From positions 1-64,000 of the forward strand of contig CALFCF010000015.1 in NCBI GenBank assembly GCA_937951345.1: a stretch of 64,000 nt of DNA, given 5' to 3'. The translations under genes and the position numbers were made by a program. The notes under the pieces were generated by a model. That model was given only the letters and a program-made list of their open reading frames with translations, ran no database searches and had not been told where the DNA came from. Source of the DNA: an uncultured Granulosicoccaceae bacterium (GTDB taxonomy: Bacteria; Pseudomonadota; Gammaproteobacteria; Granulosicoccales; Granulosicoccaceae). This document shows, piece by piece, positions 1 through 8,892 of this stretch; within the stretch, counting starts at the first letter, position 1; each line of letters starts with the position of its first letter.

Positions 1-398
1 GCACCTTTGATGGCGGCCATGTATTTCTGCGACGAATCGGCTTCGGCGTTCTCGAAGGTATTGCGGGTCTCATTTGTGAACTTGCAGAAGTTAACCTTGT
101 GGCTGTGACTCGCACCAGCGAGCATTCGAATATTGGCACCCGCACAGAAAACATTCGACTTGCCAGATTGCATCACAACAACCCGCACTTCCGGGTGTTC
201 AAAACGCATGCGCTGAACAACATCCGCCAGCTCGATATCAACGCCAAGATCATAGGAGTTGAGTTTAAGCGCGTAATCGCCCATTAGCCCGGCGCTCTCA
301 TCAACATCCATGTACAGGCAGGCGACATCATCGCGATAGTCAACACGCCAATGACGGTACTGATCAGGTGAGGTTTGAAAATCGATGCGTTTGCTCAT
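1..398 (-). CDS. boxC: Benzoyl-CoA-dihydrodiol lyase BoxC, N-terminal part (runs off the left edge)
   Basis: BoxC opens the ring of 2,3-epoxybenzoyl-CoA (benzoyl-CoA dihydrodiol) in the aerobic box pathway for benzoate. It is a crotonase-family enzyme. About 132 N-terminal residues are visible, starting at the ATG at 396-398. The stretch reading KLNSYDLGVDIEL, then RFEHPEVR, FCAGANI and VNFCKFTNETRN is characteristic of BoxC rather than of general enoyl-CoA hydratases. The gene starts 13 bp after the upstream aldehyde dehydrogenase stop, so it is in the same operon. The benzoate-CoA ligase in this operon supports the assignment. The rest of the gene, and probably boxA and boxB, lie outside the window. 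Confidence 0.9.
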   Translation of the reverse strand, partial: MSKRIDFQTSPDQYRHWRVDYRDDVACLYMDVDESAGLMGDYALKLNSYDLGVDIELADVVQRMRFEHPEVRVVVMQSGKSNVFCAGANIRMLAGASHSHKVNFCKFTNETRNTFENAEADSSQKYMAAIKG

Positions 399-411
399 AT
401 CTCAGGTGATC

Positions 412-1893
412 TCACCGCATAACAAACGGGTTAGCCGGAAACTCGTCGGATGTGTTTATCCAAACCGCTTTCGTCTCCAGGTACTCATCAATGGCTTCCA
501 TACCGTTCTCCCGACCAAGACCTGAACGCTTCATGCCGCCAAACGGCATCATGTAGCTAACCGCCCTGTAAGTGTTAACCCAAACTGTTCCCGCACGCAG
601 TGCTTGCGACATGCGTATTGCACGGCCGATATTCTGCGTCCAGACACCCGCAGCAAGCCCGTACACAACATCATTGCCGGTTTGTATGGCTTCTTCTTCG
701 TCATCGAAACCGAGTATGGACAGCACTGGCCCGAACACCTCTTCCTGCGCAATGCGCATATCATTACTGACGTCACTGAAGATGGTCGGCTCAACAAACT
801 GATCACCCTTTAAATCACCTCCGCTTGCCGGCGAACCGCCATACAACAGATTCGCACCCTCATTTTTGGCAATATCGATGTAGTCGAGAATTTTCTGATA
901 CTGCGGTGGTGTGGCAACCGGTCCAATATGGGTGTCATACGACATCGGGTCCCCAAGACGTGCGGTGCGAGCCAGTTTCAGTAACTTCTCGGTGAACTCA
1001 TCCTTGACACGGTTGTGCACCATAAGACGGGAGCCTGCGATACAGGTCTGGCCAGTTGCCGCAAAAATACCGGATACTGCACCAGAGGCAGCAGCATCGA
1101 GGTTGGCATCGTCAAACACAATGTTCGGTGATTTGCCGCCAAGCTCCATCGATACACGTTTCATTTGTGCAGCGGCAACAGCATACAGTTTTGCACCGGT
1201 GGTATCAGAGCCGGTAAACGATATTTTGGCAACGTCAGGGTGCGAGACTAATGCAGCACCTGCGTCCTGTCCGAACCCGGTCACCACATTAAACACACCG
1301 GGTGGGAATCCTGCTTCTTTTATTATCTCTGCAAATTCAAGCGCTGATGCAGATGTGTATTCAGACGGTTTTATAACAATCGAACAACCTGCGGCGATAG
1401 CCGGTGCTGCTTTCCAGGCAACAAACATCAACGGAGAATTCCAGGCAGCCAGCGCACCGACAACACCCACCGGCTCGCGGGTCTTGAAAGCAAAGTGATC
1501 CGGCTTATCAATCGGTACAACCGAACCTTCAACCTTATCAGCAAGACCAGCATAGTAACGCCAGAACTCCGGCATGTAATTTAACTGACCAGCCATTTCA
1601 GCAATGAGCTTACCGTTATCGCGTACTTCAAGCTCTGCCAATCTTTGCGTATGGTTCTCAAGCAGTTCACCGACTTTGTACAACAGCTTGCCTCTTGCAG
1701 TGGCATTCATCTTCGAAAACGGTCCGTTGTACATGGCTTCTCGCGCAGCCTGCACAGCACGGTCAACATCTGCGGCATCACCTTTCGGAATTTCAGCCCA
1801 CACCTCACCGGTGTACGGGTTCCGCGTTTCAAACCATTCACCCGCGAGTGGATCGACGTATTCACCATTAATAAAGTGCTGATACTTTTTCAT
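412..1893 (-). CDS. NAD(P)-dependent aldehyde dehydrogenase (box operon)
   Basis: A 493-residue classical aldehyde dehydrogenase. The catalytic Cys is in GQTCIAG at about residue 284 and the general-base Glu is in MELGGKSPN at about residue 250. WNSP near residue 151 is the usual oxyanion-hole Asn region. It oxidises an aldehyde to the acid with NAD(P). Between boxC and benzoate-CoA ligase, it could oxidise benzaldehyde (feeding benzoate) or the semialdehyde released by BoxC. It is a standard ALDH by sequence and does not look to me like typical BoxD, so the substrate is left open. It starts about 95 bp after the DUF309 gene, with a 22-bp tandem duplication in between. Confidence 0.85.
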   Translation of the reverse strand: MKKYQHFINGEYVDPLAGEWFETRNPYTGEVWAEIPKGDAADVDRAVQAAREAMYNGPFSKMNATARGKLLYKVGELLENHTQRLAELEVRDNGKLIAEMAGQLNYMPEFWRYYAGLADKVEGSVVPIDKPDHFAFKTREPVGVVGALAAWNSPLMFVAWKAAPAIAAGCSIVIKPSEYTSASALEFAEIIKEAGFPPGVFNVVTGFGQDAGAALVSHPDVAKISFTGSDTTGAKLYAVAAAQMKRVSMELGGKSPNIVFDDANLDAAASGAVSGIFAATGQTCIAGSRLMVHNRVKDEFTEKLLKLARTARLGDPMSYDTHIGPVATPPQYQKILDYIDIAKNEGANLLYGGSPASGGDLKGDQFVEPTIFSDVSNDMRIAQEEVFGPVLSILGFDDEEEAIQTGNDVVYGLAAGVWTQNIGRAIRMSQALRAGTVWVNTYRAVSYMMPFGGMKRSGLGRENGMEAIDEYLETKAVWINTSDEFPANPFVMR

Positions 1894-1941
1894 TCGACAC
1901 CCGTACCTTTTGTATACATATAATAAGAGCTATGGTTCATA

Positions 1942-1990
1942 CGCTATTAATCCGTTGTTGATCCGCTATTAATCCGTTGTTGATCCGCTA
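1942..1990. repeat. Tandem duplication, 22-bp unit, 2.2 copies
   Basis: A 22-bp unit occurs exactly at 1942-1963 and 1964-1985, followed by a 5-bp partial copy. The array covers the stop codon of the DUF309 gene (TAG on the minus strand at 1988-1990) and part of the spacer before the aldehyde dehydrogenase. The perfect identity suggests a recent slippage or duplication. Confidence 0.9.
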
Positions 1991-2392
1991 CTGTTCCGGG
2001 GAAATTTTAAACAGCCCTTGCGGCATACGCTGCTCGGCTTCTGCGTACAAACGTTGTGCTTCCTTGTCCAGCCGATCGGCCGCGGATGCCCTGCCCATCT
2101 TGCGCTTTAACCCGGCGTTGGCCTGTTGAATCAACGCCTGTACATAAAGTTTCTCTGCTGAATTCGGCGGGCAAGCCATCCAGACAGATTCAAGCACCTC
2201 ATGTGCTTCCCAGTAAAATTCGTTTTCAAAAAAAGCCAAACCGTATTGCCACGCAGCGGTATTTGGTAACTGGTGTAAAGCCACCCCTTCAACACTTTGA
2301 CAGATCTGTTCAAACTCTGCCTCATCGTGACGCGCGTTGACACCCGGAACATGCGCATACGCTGGCAACTTTATTGAATCCTCAGTGTTCAT
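1988..2392 (-). CDS. DUF309 family protein
   Basis: A 134-residue protein of the DUF309 family (PF03745). The helical core reads FFENEFYWEAHEVLESVW, with the conserved acidic/His set (FWEAHE-like), then ALIQQANAGLK. The family is small and cytoplasmic, with no settled biochemical role. Its start overlaps the 3' end of the upstream alpha/beta hydrolase by 11 bp in another frame, which implies translational coupling within the benzoate operon. Nothing in the sequence shows a catalytic mechanism. Confidence 0.85.
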   Translation of the reverse strand: MNTEDSIKLPAYAHVPGVNARHDEAEFEQICQSVEGVALHQLPNTAAWQYGLAFFENEFYWEAHEVLESVWMACPPNSAEKLYVQALIQQANAGLKRKMGRASAADRLDKEAQRLYAEAEQRMPQGLFKISPEQ

Positions 2393-3266
2393 TTTCTATA
2401 CGGATCAAGCGATCAACGAATTCCGTTATGTGACGACAACTGAGTTCCGAGTGTTCAATGTGCGGGGAATGTTTGCAATTGTCGATCATCCGTATGTCGA
2501 GCGGCGAGTACAGTCGTTGCTCGAGCACATCAAGCTGAGCATGACTGCCGTACTGATCCTGATCACCTTGAATCGCCAGTACCGGCACGCGGATATAATC
2601 AATAACATCAGACACATCCCAGTCAGCCTCAAAGGCCGGATCAAGCCATGCGTTGTTCCACCCCCTGAAAGCCACCTCTGCGTCCTTATGGTATTTAGCC
2701 AATCGGGGTTTCAGATCAGCCGTGTCGAACTGTACCTTCGCCTGTCGAATCGCCTCTTGTGCAAACGGTTCGGTAAAAAAATGCGGGGCTATCAATACAA
2801 CACCCCGGACGCGGTGATCAATCACTGATCCGGCGTAGATCGCAGAAATAGTCGCACCATCAGAATGCCCGACAAGTACACAGCGTTTAATGCCGGCTGC
2901 ATCAAGCACCTGTGAAAGCACATCGGTTGCTTCGCGCGTCATGTAGTCGAGTGGCCTTGGCAACGCACACGCATCAGACTGGCCGTAACCGAAACGGGAA
3001 TACGCAAACACACTACAACCGGTGTTTTGCGCAAGCAGTGACGGGAAATCACGCCACAATGCAACACAGCCGAGACCTTCATGTAACAGCACCAGCGCGA
3101 GTGAATCGTCCGGTGCAGCACCCCAGGCAGCGCACTCGAGTACGCCACCATCAACCTGGATGCTACCGATCGTATGTGCTCTCGTATGTGCTCTCGTATG
3201 CGCGTTCGTAGCAGAAGTGTCTGTAGTCACTTCGTTCGGCCAGTTGAATTGTGCAGCAGCGGTCAT
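2382..3266 (-). CDS. Alpha/beta hydrolase (box operon)
   Basis: A 294-residue alpha/beta hydrolase. HEGLG near residue 62 fits the oxyanion region. The nucleophile elbow is GHSDGA with Ser at about 135, and the C-terminal His is in NCKHSPH at about residue 268. The substrate is unknown. Between benzoate-CoA ligase and DUF309 in a benzoyl-CoA operon, it may hydrolyse a CoA thioester or ester intermediate, which is inference. The N-terminus contains a short repeated AHTR segment (residues 22-32) coded by a 12-bp tandem repeat. The true start could lie after it, because hydrolase homology begins near residue 33. Confidence 0.85.
   Translation of the reverse strand: MTAAAQFNWPNEVTTDTSATNAHTRAHTRAHTIGSIQVDGGVLECAAWGAAPDDSLALVLLHEGLGCVALWRDFPSLLAQNTGCSVFAYSRFGYGQSDACALPRPLDYMTREATDVLSQVLDAAGIKRCVLVGHSDGATISAIYAGSVIDHRVRGVVLIAPHFFTEPFAQEAIRQAKVQFDTADLKPRLAKYHKDAEVAFRGWNNAWLDPAFEADWDVSDVIDYIRVPVLAIQGDQDQYGSHAQLDVLEQRLYSPLDIRMIDNCKHSPHIEHSELSCRHITEFVDRLIRIENEH
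3171..3206. repeat. 12-bp tandem repeat inside the hydrolase N-terminus
   Basis: Unit CGTATGTGCTCT at 3171-3182 and 3183-3194, with a degenerate third copy at 3195-3206. On the minus strand it codes the AHTR repeat of the alpha/beta hydrolase and keeps the frame (12 bp). Confidence 0.85.
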
Positions 3267-3351
3267 TCTACTCCGTAACTAGGGTATTCCATTGCTCCGT
3301 TACTCCATTACTGCAGAGGCTAAATTCTGCATTTCAAAGTCTGCATCTGAA

Positions 3352-4893
3352 TTAAGCCGGATCACGCAGTTTAAAGCGCTGGATTTTTCCGGTTGCCGTT
3401 TTCGGCAAGCTATCGACGACTTCAATCCAGCGCGGGTATTTCCATTTACCGATTTTCTCTTTGACAAAATCTTTTACAGACGATTCAAGATCATCAACGT
3501 TTGTGTCAGGTTTGACGATAACGAACGCCTTGGGCTTCTCCAGCCCTTCTTCATCGCGCGCTGCGACGACAGCTGCCTCAACAATATCCGGGTGCGTTAC
3601 CAGCGCCTGCTCTATCTCAAACGGGCTGACCCATATACCGGATACCTTAAACATGTCATCTGTGCGGCCACAGTAGATGAAACGCCCGCCCTCCGAGATC
3701 TCGTACTTGTCACCAGTGCGTGTCCATTCACCCTCAAAGGTCGTGCGTGACTTATGGCGCTGGTTCCAGTACCCCTCAGCAGCCGATTCACCCCGCACTA
3801 TCAGCTCACCAATACTGCCGGTCGATACATCGTCCCCGTTCTCATCAACACAACGCAGCTCATAACCCGGAACTGCCGTACCCGAGGTACCGTATTGAAT
3901 GTTATCCGGGCTATTGGACAGGAATATATGCAACAACTCGGTTGTGCCAACACCATCGATAATGTCGACACCGGTTAAGCGTTTCCACGACTCACCGACC
4001 GCAGCAGGCAGTGCCTCACCCGCGGAAACACAGAGTCGCAAATTGTGGGTAGCGCTCGAACGATTCTCTAATTCACTGACGGTCGCTGCATACAGGGTCG
4101 GTACACCGTAAAACAGTGTTGGCTTGTCGTGCTCGAGAATCTCAAGCACCGCGTCCGGCGTCGGACGGGCGTTATAAAGAAGTGTTGTCGCACCGACCGA
4201 CAATGGAAATGTCACGGCATTACCAAGGCCATAGGCAAAGAAAATTTTCGCTGCAGAATAAACGAGATCGTCTTCAACTATCCCCAACACCTGCCGGCCA
4301 TAGGTCTCTGCGGTTGCCTTAAGCGCCCCGTGTACATGACGAACACCTTTGGGCTGACCGGTGGATCCGGATGAATAGAGCCAGAAGGCACATTCGTCAG
4401 CCGAAACTTCAATTGCCGGGAGTTCATCTGCATCAGCCATGAAGGATTCGTACGACAATGTGCCATCCGGTGCATCATCACCAATAAACACAATCGTGCG
4501 CAAGTAGGGGTTGTCTTTCAATGCCGGCTCACACACTGACCAGAGTTCTGCTGACACCATCAGAACGGTTGCGCGGCTGTCGCGCAGTATCACATCGTAT
4601 ATATCGGTAGATAAAAGTGTGTTCAATAGAACAGGAATGACGCCGCCTTTTAGCGCACCCCAGAATATTTCCGGGTATTCAATCTGATCAAGCACCAGAC
4701 AGGCAACACGTTCTTCGCGTTGAACACCGGCTCGTTTAAAGGCACCAGCAACTTGCGATGAACGAAGCGCTAAGTCCACATAAGTTTGCAAGCGACGTGA
4801 ACCGGACGATTCACGGAAGGCATCTTTTTCACCACGCCCCTCAGTTAGATGCCGGTCTACAAACCAGCATGCCGCATTGCTGTTATCTGTCAT
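3352..4893 (-). CDS. Benzoate--CoA ligase
   Basis: A 513-residue ANL-superfamily adenylate-forming ligase that converts benzoate, ATP and CoA to benzoyl-CoA, the entry step of the box pathway. The phosphate-binding loop YSSGSTGQPKG is at about residues 173-183 and is followed by VRHVH, as in BadA/BclA-type benzoate-CoA ligases. GVGTTE-type and TGDKY motifs follow, and the C-terminal catalytic Lys is in TATGKIQRFK. The neighbouring boxC and the dedicated TRAP transporter support benzoate or a close analogue as substrate. It starts 54 bp after dctM, in the same operon. Confidence 0.9.
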   Translation of the reverse strand: MTDNSNAACWFVDRHLTEGRGEKDAFRESSGSRRLQTYVDLALRSSQVAGAFKRAGVQREERVACLVLDQIEYPEIFWGALKGGVIPVLLNTLLSTDIYDVILRDSRATVLMVSAELWSVCEPALKDNPYLRTIVFIGDDAPDGTLSYESFMADADELPAIEVSADECAFWLYSSGSTGQPKGVRHVHGALKATAETYGRQVLGIVEDDLVYSAAKIFFAYGLGNAVTFPLSVGATTLLYNARPTPDAVLEILEHDKPTLFYGVPTLYAATVSELENRSSATHNLRLCVSAGEALPAAVGESWKRLTGVDIIDGVGTTELLHIFLSNSPDNIQYGTSGTAVPGYELRCVDENGDDVSTGSIGELIVRGESAAEGYWNQRHKSRTTFEGEWTRTGDKYEISEGGRFIYCGRTDDMFKVSGIWVSPFEIEQALVTHPDIVEAAVVAARDEEGLEKPKAFVIVKPDTNVDDLESSVKDFVKEKIGKWKYPRWIEVVDSLPKTATGKIQRFKLRDPA

Positions 4894-4946
4894 AACAAGC
4901 GCCCTCTAGGAAAGACGTAAACGTAAAAGACCGTTTTAAAAATCTC

Positions 4947-6269
4947 TTAATTAAAAAACCGGAGAAAAAATAACGTAATACCCGGAAACAGCACCAGAAG
5001 AATAACGCGAACAATATCTGAACCGACGAAATAGACGACAGCCTTATAGGTATCAACAACCCGAGTGTCGCTATCCATGGTATTGATGATTAAAAGGTTC
5101 ATACCTACTGGAGGTGTTATCAGCCCTACTTCGACGACGATAAGCACGAGAATACCGAACCAGATGGCCACGTGTTCCTCAGGCATACCAAAATCCAATC
5201 CGATGACGACCGGGAAAAAAATCGGAATCGTCAGCAGTATCATCGATAGGCTATCCATCAGGCAGCCAAACACCAGATAAAACACCAGCATAATGACCAG
5301 GATCATCCATGGATTAAGCCCCTGGCTGACCACAAACGATGATAGTTCCTGAGGCACCTGAGTCAGTGCAAGAAATCCGTTATAAAAAGCAGCACCGAGC
5401 ACAATAAAAAATATCATTGCCGTGGATTTGGCGGTGACACGGTAGCTTTCAAATAATGTCGTGCGATTAAGACCCCCATTAAGCCACGCGATTAATCCTG
5501 TGCCTGCCGCGCCTACTGCAGCACCCTCAGTCGGTGTAAACCAACCGAGGTAGATACCACCGACAACCAGAAGAAAAACAAACAGCACCGGCCAGACTTT
5601 CAATAAGGCTCGAAAACGTTCTTTGACAGGAATGGGTGGGCGTGTACCGGCTGCATCGGGGTGCAGCCGAACGTATATCGAGATTGCAATGACATAACCG
5701 AGCGCGGCAAGCAAACCGGGGATGAAGGCTGCAAGAAACAACTTAGCTATGTTTTGTTCTGTCAGAATCGCATAAATAACCAGAACCACAGACGGCGGAA
5801 TCAAAATACCAAGAGTGCCACCAGCCGCTACTGTTGCGGTTGAAAACCCGCCCGCATAGCCATAATGCCGCAGCTCTGGTAAAGCTACGCGCCCCATTGT
5901 TGCAGCGGTAGCAAGCGACGATCCGCAAATAGCACCAAAGCCTGCACAGGCACCGACAGTTGCCATTGCCACCCCACCTTTGCGATGCCCGAGAAAACCT
6001 TCTGCCGCTTTAAACAAAGCGCTCGACATTCCACCGAGCGTCGCGAAGTGCCCCATCAGCAAAAACATGGGTACGATTGACAGTGAATAACTGGAGAACG
6101 TTGTGAAGGTTTCACTTTTTAACCGGGCCAGCGGGATATTGAAATTGCCCGTCACAAAGTACAAACCGAACAGCCCGACAAGAAACATCGCGAGACCAAT
6201 GGGTACGCGAATGAAGATCAATATCATCAGTGCTGGAAACGACAGGAAACCGATTTCAAGATTGCTCAA
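4947..6269 (-). CDS. TRAP transporter large permease (DctM type)
   Basis: A 440-residue, very hydrophobic protein with about 12 membrane segments, matching the DctM family. It forms the sodium-driven translocation channel of a tripartite ATP-independent periplasmic transporter. Family-typical stretches include the early FLLMGHFA and the GGxLGILIPPS region near residue 155. Its ATG overlaps the end of dctQ by 4 bp (6266-6269), the usual QM coupling. Context suggests import of benzoate or a related aromatic acid. Confidence 0.92.
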   Translation of the reverse strand: MSNLEIGFLSFPALMILIFIRVPIGLAMFLVGLFGLYFVTGNFNIPLARLKSETFTTFSSYSLSIVPMFLLMGHFATLGGMSSALFKAAEGFLGHRKGGVAMATVGACAGFGAICGSSLATAATMGRVALPELRHYGYAGGFSTATVAAGGTLGILIPPSVVLVIYAILTEQNIAKLFLAAFIPGLLAALGYVIAISIYVRLHPDAAGTRPPIPVKERFRALLKVWPVLFVFLLVVGGIYLGWFTPTEGAAVGAAGTGLIAWLNGGLNRTTLFESYRVTAKSTAMIFFIVLGAAFYNGFLALTQVPQELSSFVVSQGLNPWMILVIMLVFYLVFGCLMDSLSMILLTIPIFFPVVIGLDFGMPEEHVAIWFGILVLIVVEVGLITPPVGMNLLIINTMDSDTRVVDTYKAVVYFVGSDIVRVILLVLFPGITLFFLRFFN

Positions 6270-6847
6270 GAATCCATCTCCGTATCAACCGGTAGCACAG
6301 GGCGCATCATAAAAAGCTCGAGCACACGAACGATGGCCATATAAACGCCCATAGCCGCCGCGATGACTGCTGCAAATAAACTGGCTGCATAAGACCACCA
6401 GATCGGAAACTGCAACAGGAATGTCGTTTCACCGTAACGCCGCTTGGATTCCATGCCCTCGTATAACTTCAATGCGATGATCACCAGAACAGCAGCGAAT
6501 ACACATTCGATCACCGCTGCCAGAAACCGTCGGCCGCCCTCGGGTATACGGGCTGTAAAAATATCAACCGTCGCATGTCCGGATGTAATTTGGCACAAAG
6601 GCAGGAAAGCAAAAATTGCGAAGGCAATCCCTGCTTCAACGATTTCGAAATCACCGTTGACCGGACCGACCCCGAGCGCAAGCATTTTGGCAGCAAACTC
6701 AGGTGCGATCGATCCGATCGGTCCGTGCAAAAGCGAATTCAAACCACGCCCCAGCACAGATATACAGACCAGCACAATCAATGCTGTCAAAACCAGGCCG
6801 CCAGCAAACGCCATTGAGCGTGCTATTGTCAGCATGAATCTGTGCAT
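6266..6847 (-). CDS. TRAP transporter small permease (DctQ type)
   Basis: A 193-residue inner-membrane protein with four predicted hydrophobic segments, the size and shape of DctQ subunits. It pairs with the large permease to form the membrane part of the TRAP transporter. It overlaps dctM by 4 bp and is preceded by a 114-bp spacer that carries a GC-rich hairpin. The MHRFMLT start is at 6847; an internal Met at residue 5 is also possible. Confidence 0.9.
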   Translation of the reverse strand: MHRFMLTIARSMAFAGGLVLTALIVLVCISVLGRGLNSLLHGPIGSIAPEFAAKMLALGVGPVNGDFEIVEAGIAFAIFAFLPLCQITSGHATVDIFTARIPEGGRRFLAAVIECVFAAVLVIIALKLYEGMESKRRYGETTFLLQFPIWWSYAASLFAAVIAAAMGVYMAIVRVLELFMMRPVLPVDTEMDS

Positions 6848-6880
6848 CGGATTAAGACAAAGTTTGTGATTGGAAATAAG

Positions 6881-6903
6881 GACGCCCGGATAGACCGGGC
6901 GTC
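6881..6903 (-). promoter_or_regulatory. Intercistronic hairpin between dctP and dctQ
   Basis: A perfect 9-bp GC-rich inverted repeat (6881-6889 with 6895-6903) with a 5-nt loop, between the binding-protein gene and the permease genes. No U-run follows on the minus strand, so it is not a clear intrinsic terminator. Such hairpins often protect the 3' end of the binding-protein mRNA and let it be made in excess over the permease. Confidence 0.7.
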
Positions 6904-6961
6904 AGCAAGCTATGCGCCTGCCAGGCATAAAGGCTTAAACAGATAGATTAACTATACAAAC

Positions 6962-7999
6962 CTACTTGGCCATCAGTTCTTTTGCCCGCTCAATCATAGC
7001 GCTACCATCAAGACCTCGATCTTTCATCTCAGACACCCAGGTGTCTGTGACCGGTGCAGCAGCAGCAGCCCAGGCTTGTGACTGAGACTCATCAAGGGTC
7101 ACGATATTGTTGCCTTTTTCCACGGCCAGATCTCGTGAAGGACCGTCAGCGCCCTGTTGGACTTCTGCCGCGAAAGTGGAAAAAGACATACCTGAATTTT
7201 CGTCAACCACTTTTTTCAGGTCATCGGGCAACGCGTTGTACTTGTCTTTGTTCATCACCAGAACAAACGTGACTGTGTACATCATCGGTCCGGTGAACTC
7301 AGTGTGATTTTCAACCAGCTCAGGCACCTTCAGTGCGCGTGTTACTTCCCAGGGAATAGTTGTGCCGTCAATAACCCCTTTAGAGAGCGCTTCCGGCACT
7401 GCGGGTACCGGCATGCCGACAGGAGTCGCACCAAGCTGTTTCAACAGCGCGTTGACTTGTCGCGACGCTCCTCTGATTTTCATGCCGTTAAAGTCGGCCG
7501 GTGTATTGACTTCTTTGTTAGAGTGGATAACACCCGGTCCATGTACCCAACCACCCAGCACTTTCACCTGAGCGAATTCTCTTGCCGCGATGTCCTCATC
7601 GAGCATGGTCCAGAATGCCGCAGAGGCAGGCACTGCATCGTTGACCAGAAACGGAAGTTCAAAAACTTCGGTTGAAGGGAAACGTCCGGGTGTATACCCG
7701 ACAACATTCCATGTCATATCTATAACGCCATCAATGACCTGATCAATAAGCTGCGGAGGTTTACCGCCGAGTTGCATTGACGGGAAGCGATTAATTTTTA
7801 TTTTGCCACCCGATGCTTCTTCAATTTTATCTGCCCACGGATCGATTATTTTTGCAGGGATAGTGGCTTGAGCTGGCAAAAAGCTCTGCAGATTGAATTC
7901 AAAGTCAGCAGCGTGTGCCGATGTGAAAGTAAATAAACCGGAGAGCGTTGCAACAGCAGCGAAGCGTGATAGCCGGGTTAGTTGTAACAGTTTTTTCAT
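6962..7999 (-). CDS. TRAP transporter periplasmic substrate-binding protein (DctP type)
   Basis: About 345 residues with an N-terminal Sec signal peptide (KK, hydrophobic core, cleavage after SAHA) and a DctP fold. The stretch GMKIRGASRQ near residue 165 carries the conserved Arg that ligates substrate carboxylates in this family. It should bind an organic acid in the periplasm and deliver it to the adjacent DctQM. I choose the ATG at 7997-7999, because a GGAGG ribosome site at 8005-8009 sits 5 nt before it. A TTG four codons upstream would overlap that site. It is the first gene of the benzoate operon. Confidence 0.92.
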   Translation of the reverse strand: MKKLLQLTRLSRFAAVATLSGLFTFTSAHAADFEFNLQSFLPAQATIPAKIIDPWADKIEEASGGKIKINRFPSMQLGGKPPQLIDQVIDGVIDMTWNVVGYTPGRFPSTEVFELPFLVNDAVPASAAFWTMLDEDIAAREFAQVKVLGGWVHGPGVIHSNKEVNTPADFNGMKIRGASRQVNALLKQLGATPVGMPVPAVPEALSKGVIDGTTIPWEVTRALKVPELVENHTEFTGPMMYTVTFVLVMNKDKYNALPDDLKKVVDENSGMSFSTFAAEVQQGADGPSRDLAVEKGNNIVTLDESQSQAWAAAAAPVTDTWVSEMKDRGLDGSAMIERAKELMAK

Positions 8000-8004
8000 T
8001 GTGT

Positions 8005-8009
8005 CCTCC
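8005..8009 (-). promoter_or_regulatory. Ribosome binding site of dctP-like gene
   Basis: GGAGG on the minus strand, 5 nt upstream of the ATG at 7999. It decides between that start and an upstream in-frame TTG. Confidence 0.8.
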
Positions 8010-8152
8010 AAGTAATGACAGACGCATTGTTATTGACCGCTTAGGGACCGGCAAAGCAACGCGCGCTATCAATATCTTACCGCAAGATGAGCCAATAATT
8101 TAACAGCCTAATAATACATTTATTCGAAACACCACTGATAACGCCTCTTAGT

Positions 8153-8184
8153 CAGAAAACAAGGCAGAAAACAAGGCAGAAAAC
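8153..8184. repeat. 12-bp tandem repeat, 2.7 copies
   Basis: Unit CAGAAAACAAGG repeated at 8153-8164 and 8165-8176 with a partial third copy, in the 212-bp spacer between rpe and the TRAP operon. Confidence 0.85.
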
Positions 8185-8211
8185 GGGATGGTTGTTGGGT
8201 GGACAGCGTTT

Positions 8212-8892
8212 TCAACCCACTGTTTCAAGCGCTGAACGCATTTGCGCGATCACCGTTGAATAATCCGGTTGGTTGAAAATCGCACTACCGGCTACAAATG
8301 TATCCGCACCGGCTGCCGCAACCGAGGCAATATTGTCGACCTTGATGCCGCCATCCACTTCGAGCCGAATCGCACGCCCGCTTGCATCAATGCGGTTTCG
8401 TACCTGTTTGATTTTTTCAAGGACCGGTTCAATAAAGGTCTGGCCACCAAAACCGGGGTTAACGCTCATCAACAGAATGACGTCAACCTTGTCGATCACC
8501 CAGTCGAGCACATCCAGTGGTGTGGCAGGGTTAAATACCAGTCCGCACTGGCAACCCTGATCGCGAATCAGTTGCAGTGTTCTGTCGACGTGGGTTTCGG
8601 CATCCGGGTGAAATGTAATGATATCCGCTCCGGCGGCTGCGAATGCAAGCGCGAGACGGTCAACCGGTTGCACCATCAAATGGACATCCAGTGGTATAGG
8701 TGAGCCATCAGCATGCTTGCAATAAGGCTTGATGGATTCAGCTATGGCCGGACCGATGGTCAGGTTCGGTACATAGTGGTTATCCATAACATCAAAATGT
8801 ATCCAATCGGCACCTGCGTTGATTACATCAGTTACCTCTTCGCCCAACCGGGCAAAGTCAGCAGACAATATAGAGGGGGCTATCAGATGCAT
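8212..8892 (-). CDS. rpe: Ribulose-phosphate 3-epimerase
   Basis: A 226-residue TIM barrel that interconverts ribulose-5-phosphate and xylulose-5-phosphate in the pentose phosphate pathway. Diagnostic motifs are [10 protein letters not shown] at the N-terminus, [12 protein letters not shown] (metal-binding His and catalytic Asp), [16 protein letters not shown], and LEVDGGI with the second catalytic Asp. The length is normal for the family. It stands alone between the secreted-protein gene and the TRAP operon. The next gene downstream is about 210 bp away, so it is probably its own unit. Confidence 0.96.
   Translation of the reverse strand: MHLIAPSILSADFARLGEEVTDVINAGADWIHFDVMDNHYVPNLTIGPAIAESIKPYCKHADGSPIPLDVHLMVQPVDRLALAFAAAGADIITFHPDAETHVDRTLQLIRDQGCQCGLVFNPATPLDVLDWVIDKVDVILLMSVNPGFGGQTFIEPVLEKIKQVRNRIDASGRAIRLEVDGGIKVDNIASVAAAGADTFVAGSAIFNQPDYSTVIAQMRSALETVG

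Noticed and set aside
911-1498. Long antisense open frame within the aldehyde dehydrogenase gene
   Set aside because: A codon-bias shadow of a clear aldehyde dehydrogenase gene on the other strand, with no family features.
412-1893. Assignment of the aldehyde dehydrogenase as BoxD
   Set aside because: The sequence looks like a standard ALDH, and operon position alone is not enough to name it.
2337-2828. 163-codon plus-strand frame opposite the alpha/beta hydrolase
   Set aside because: It overlaps a well-supported hydrolase gene and shows no recognisable motif.
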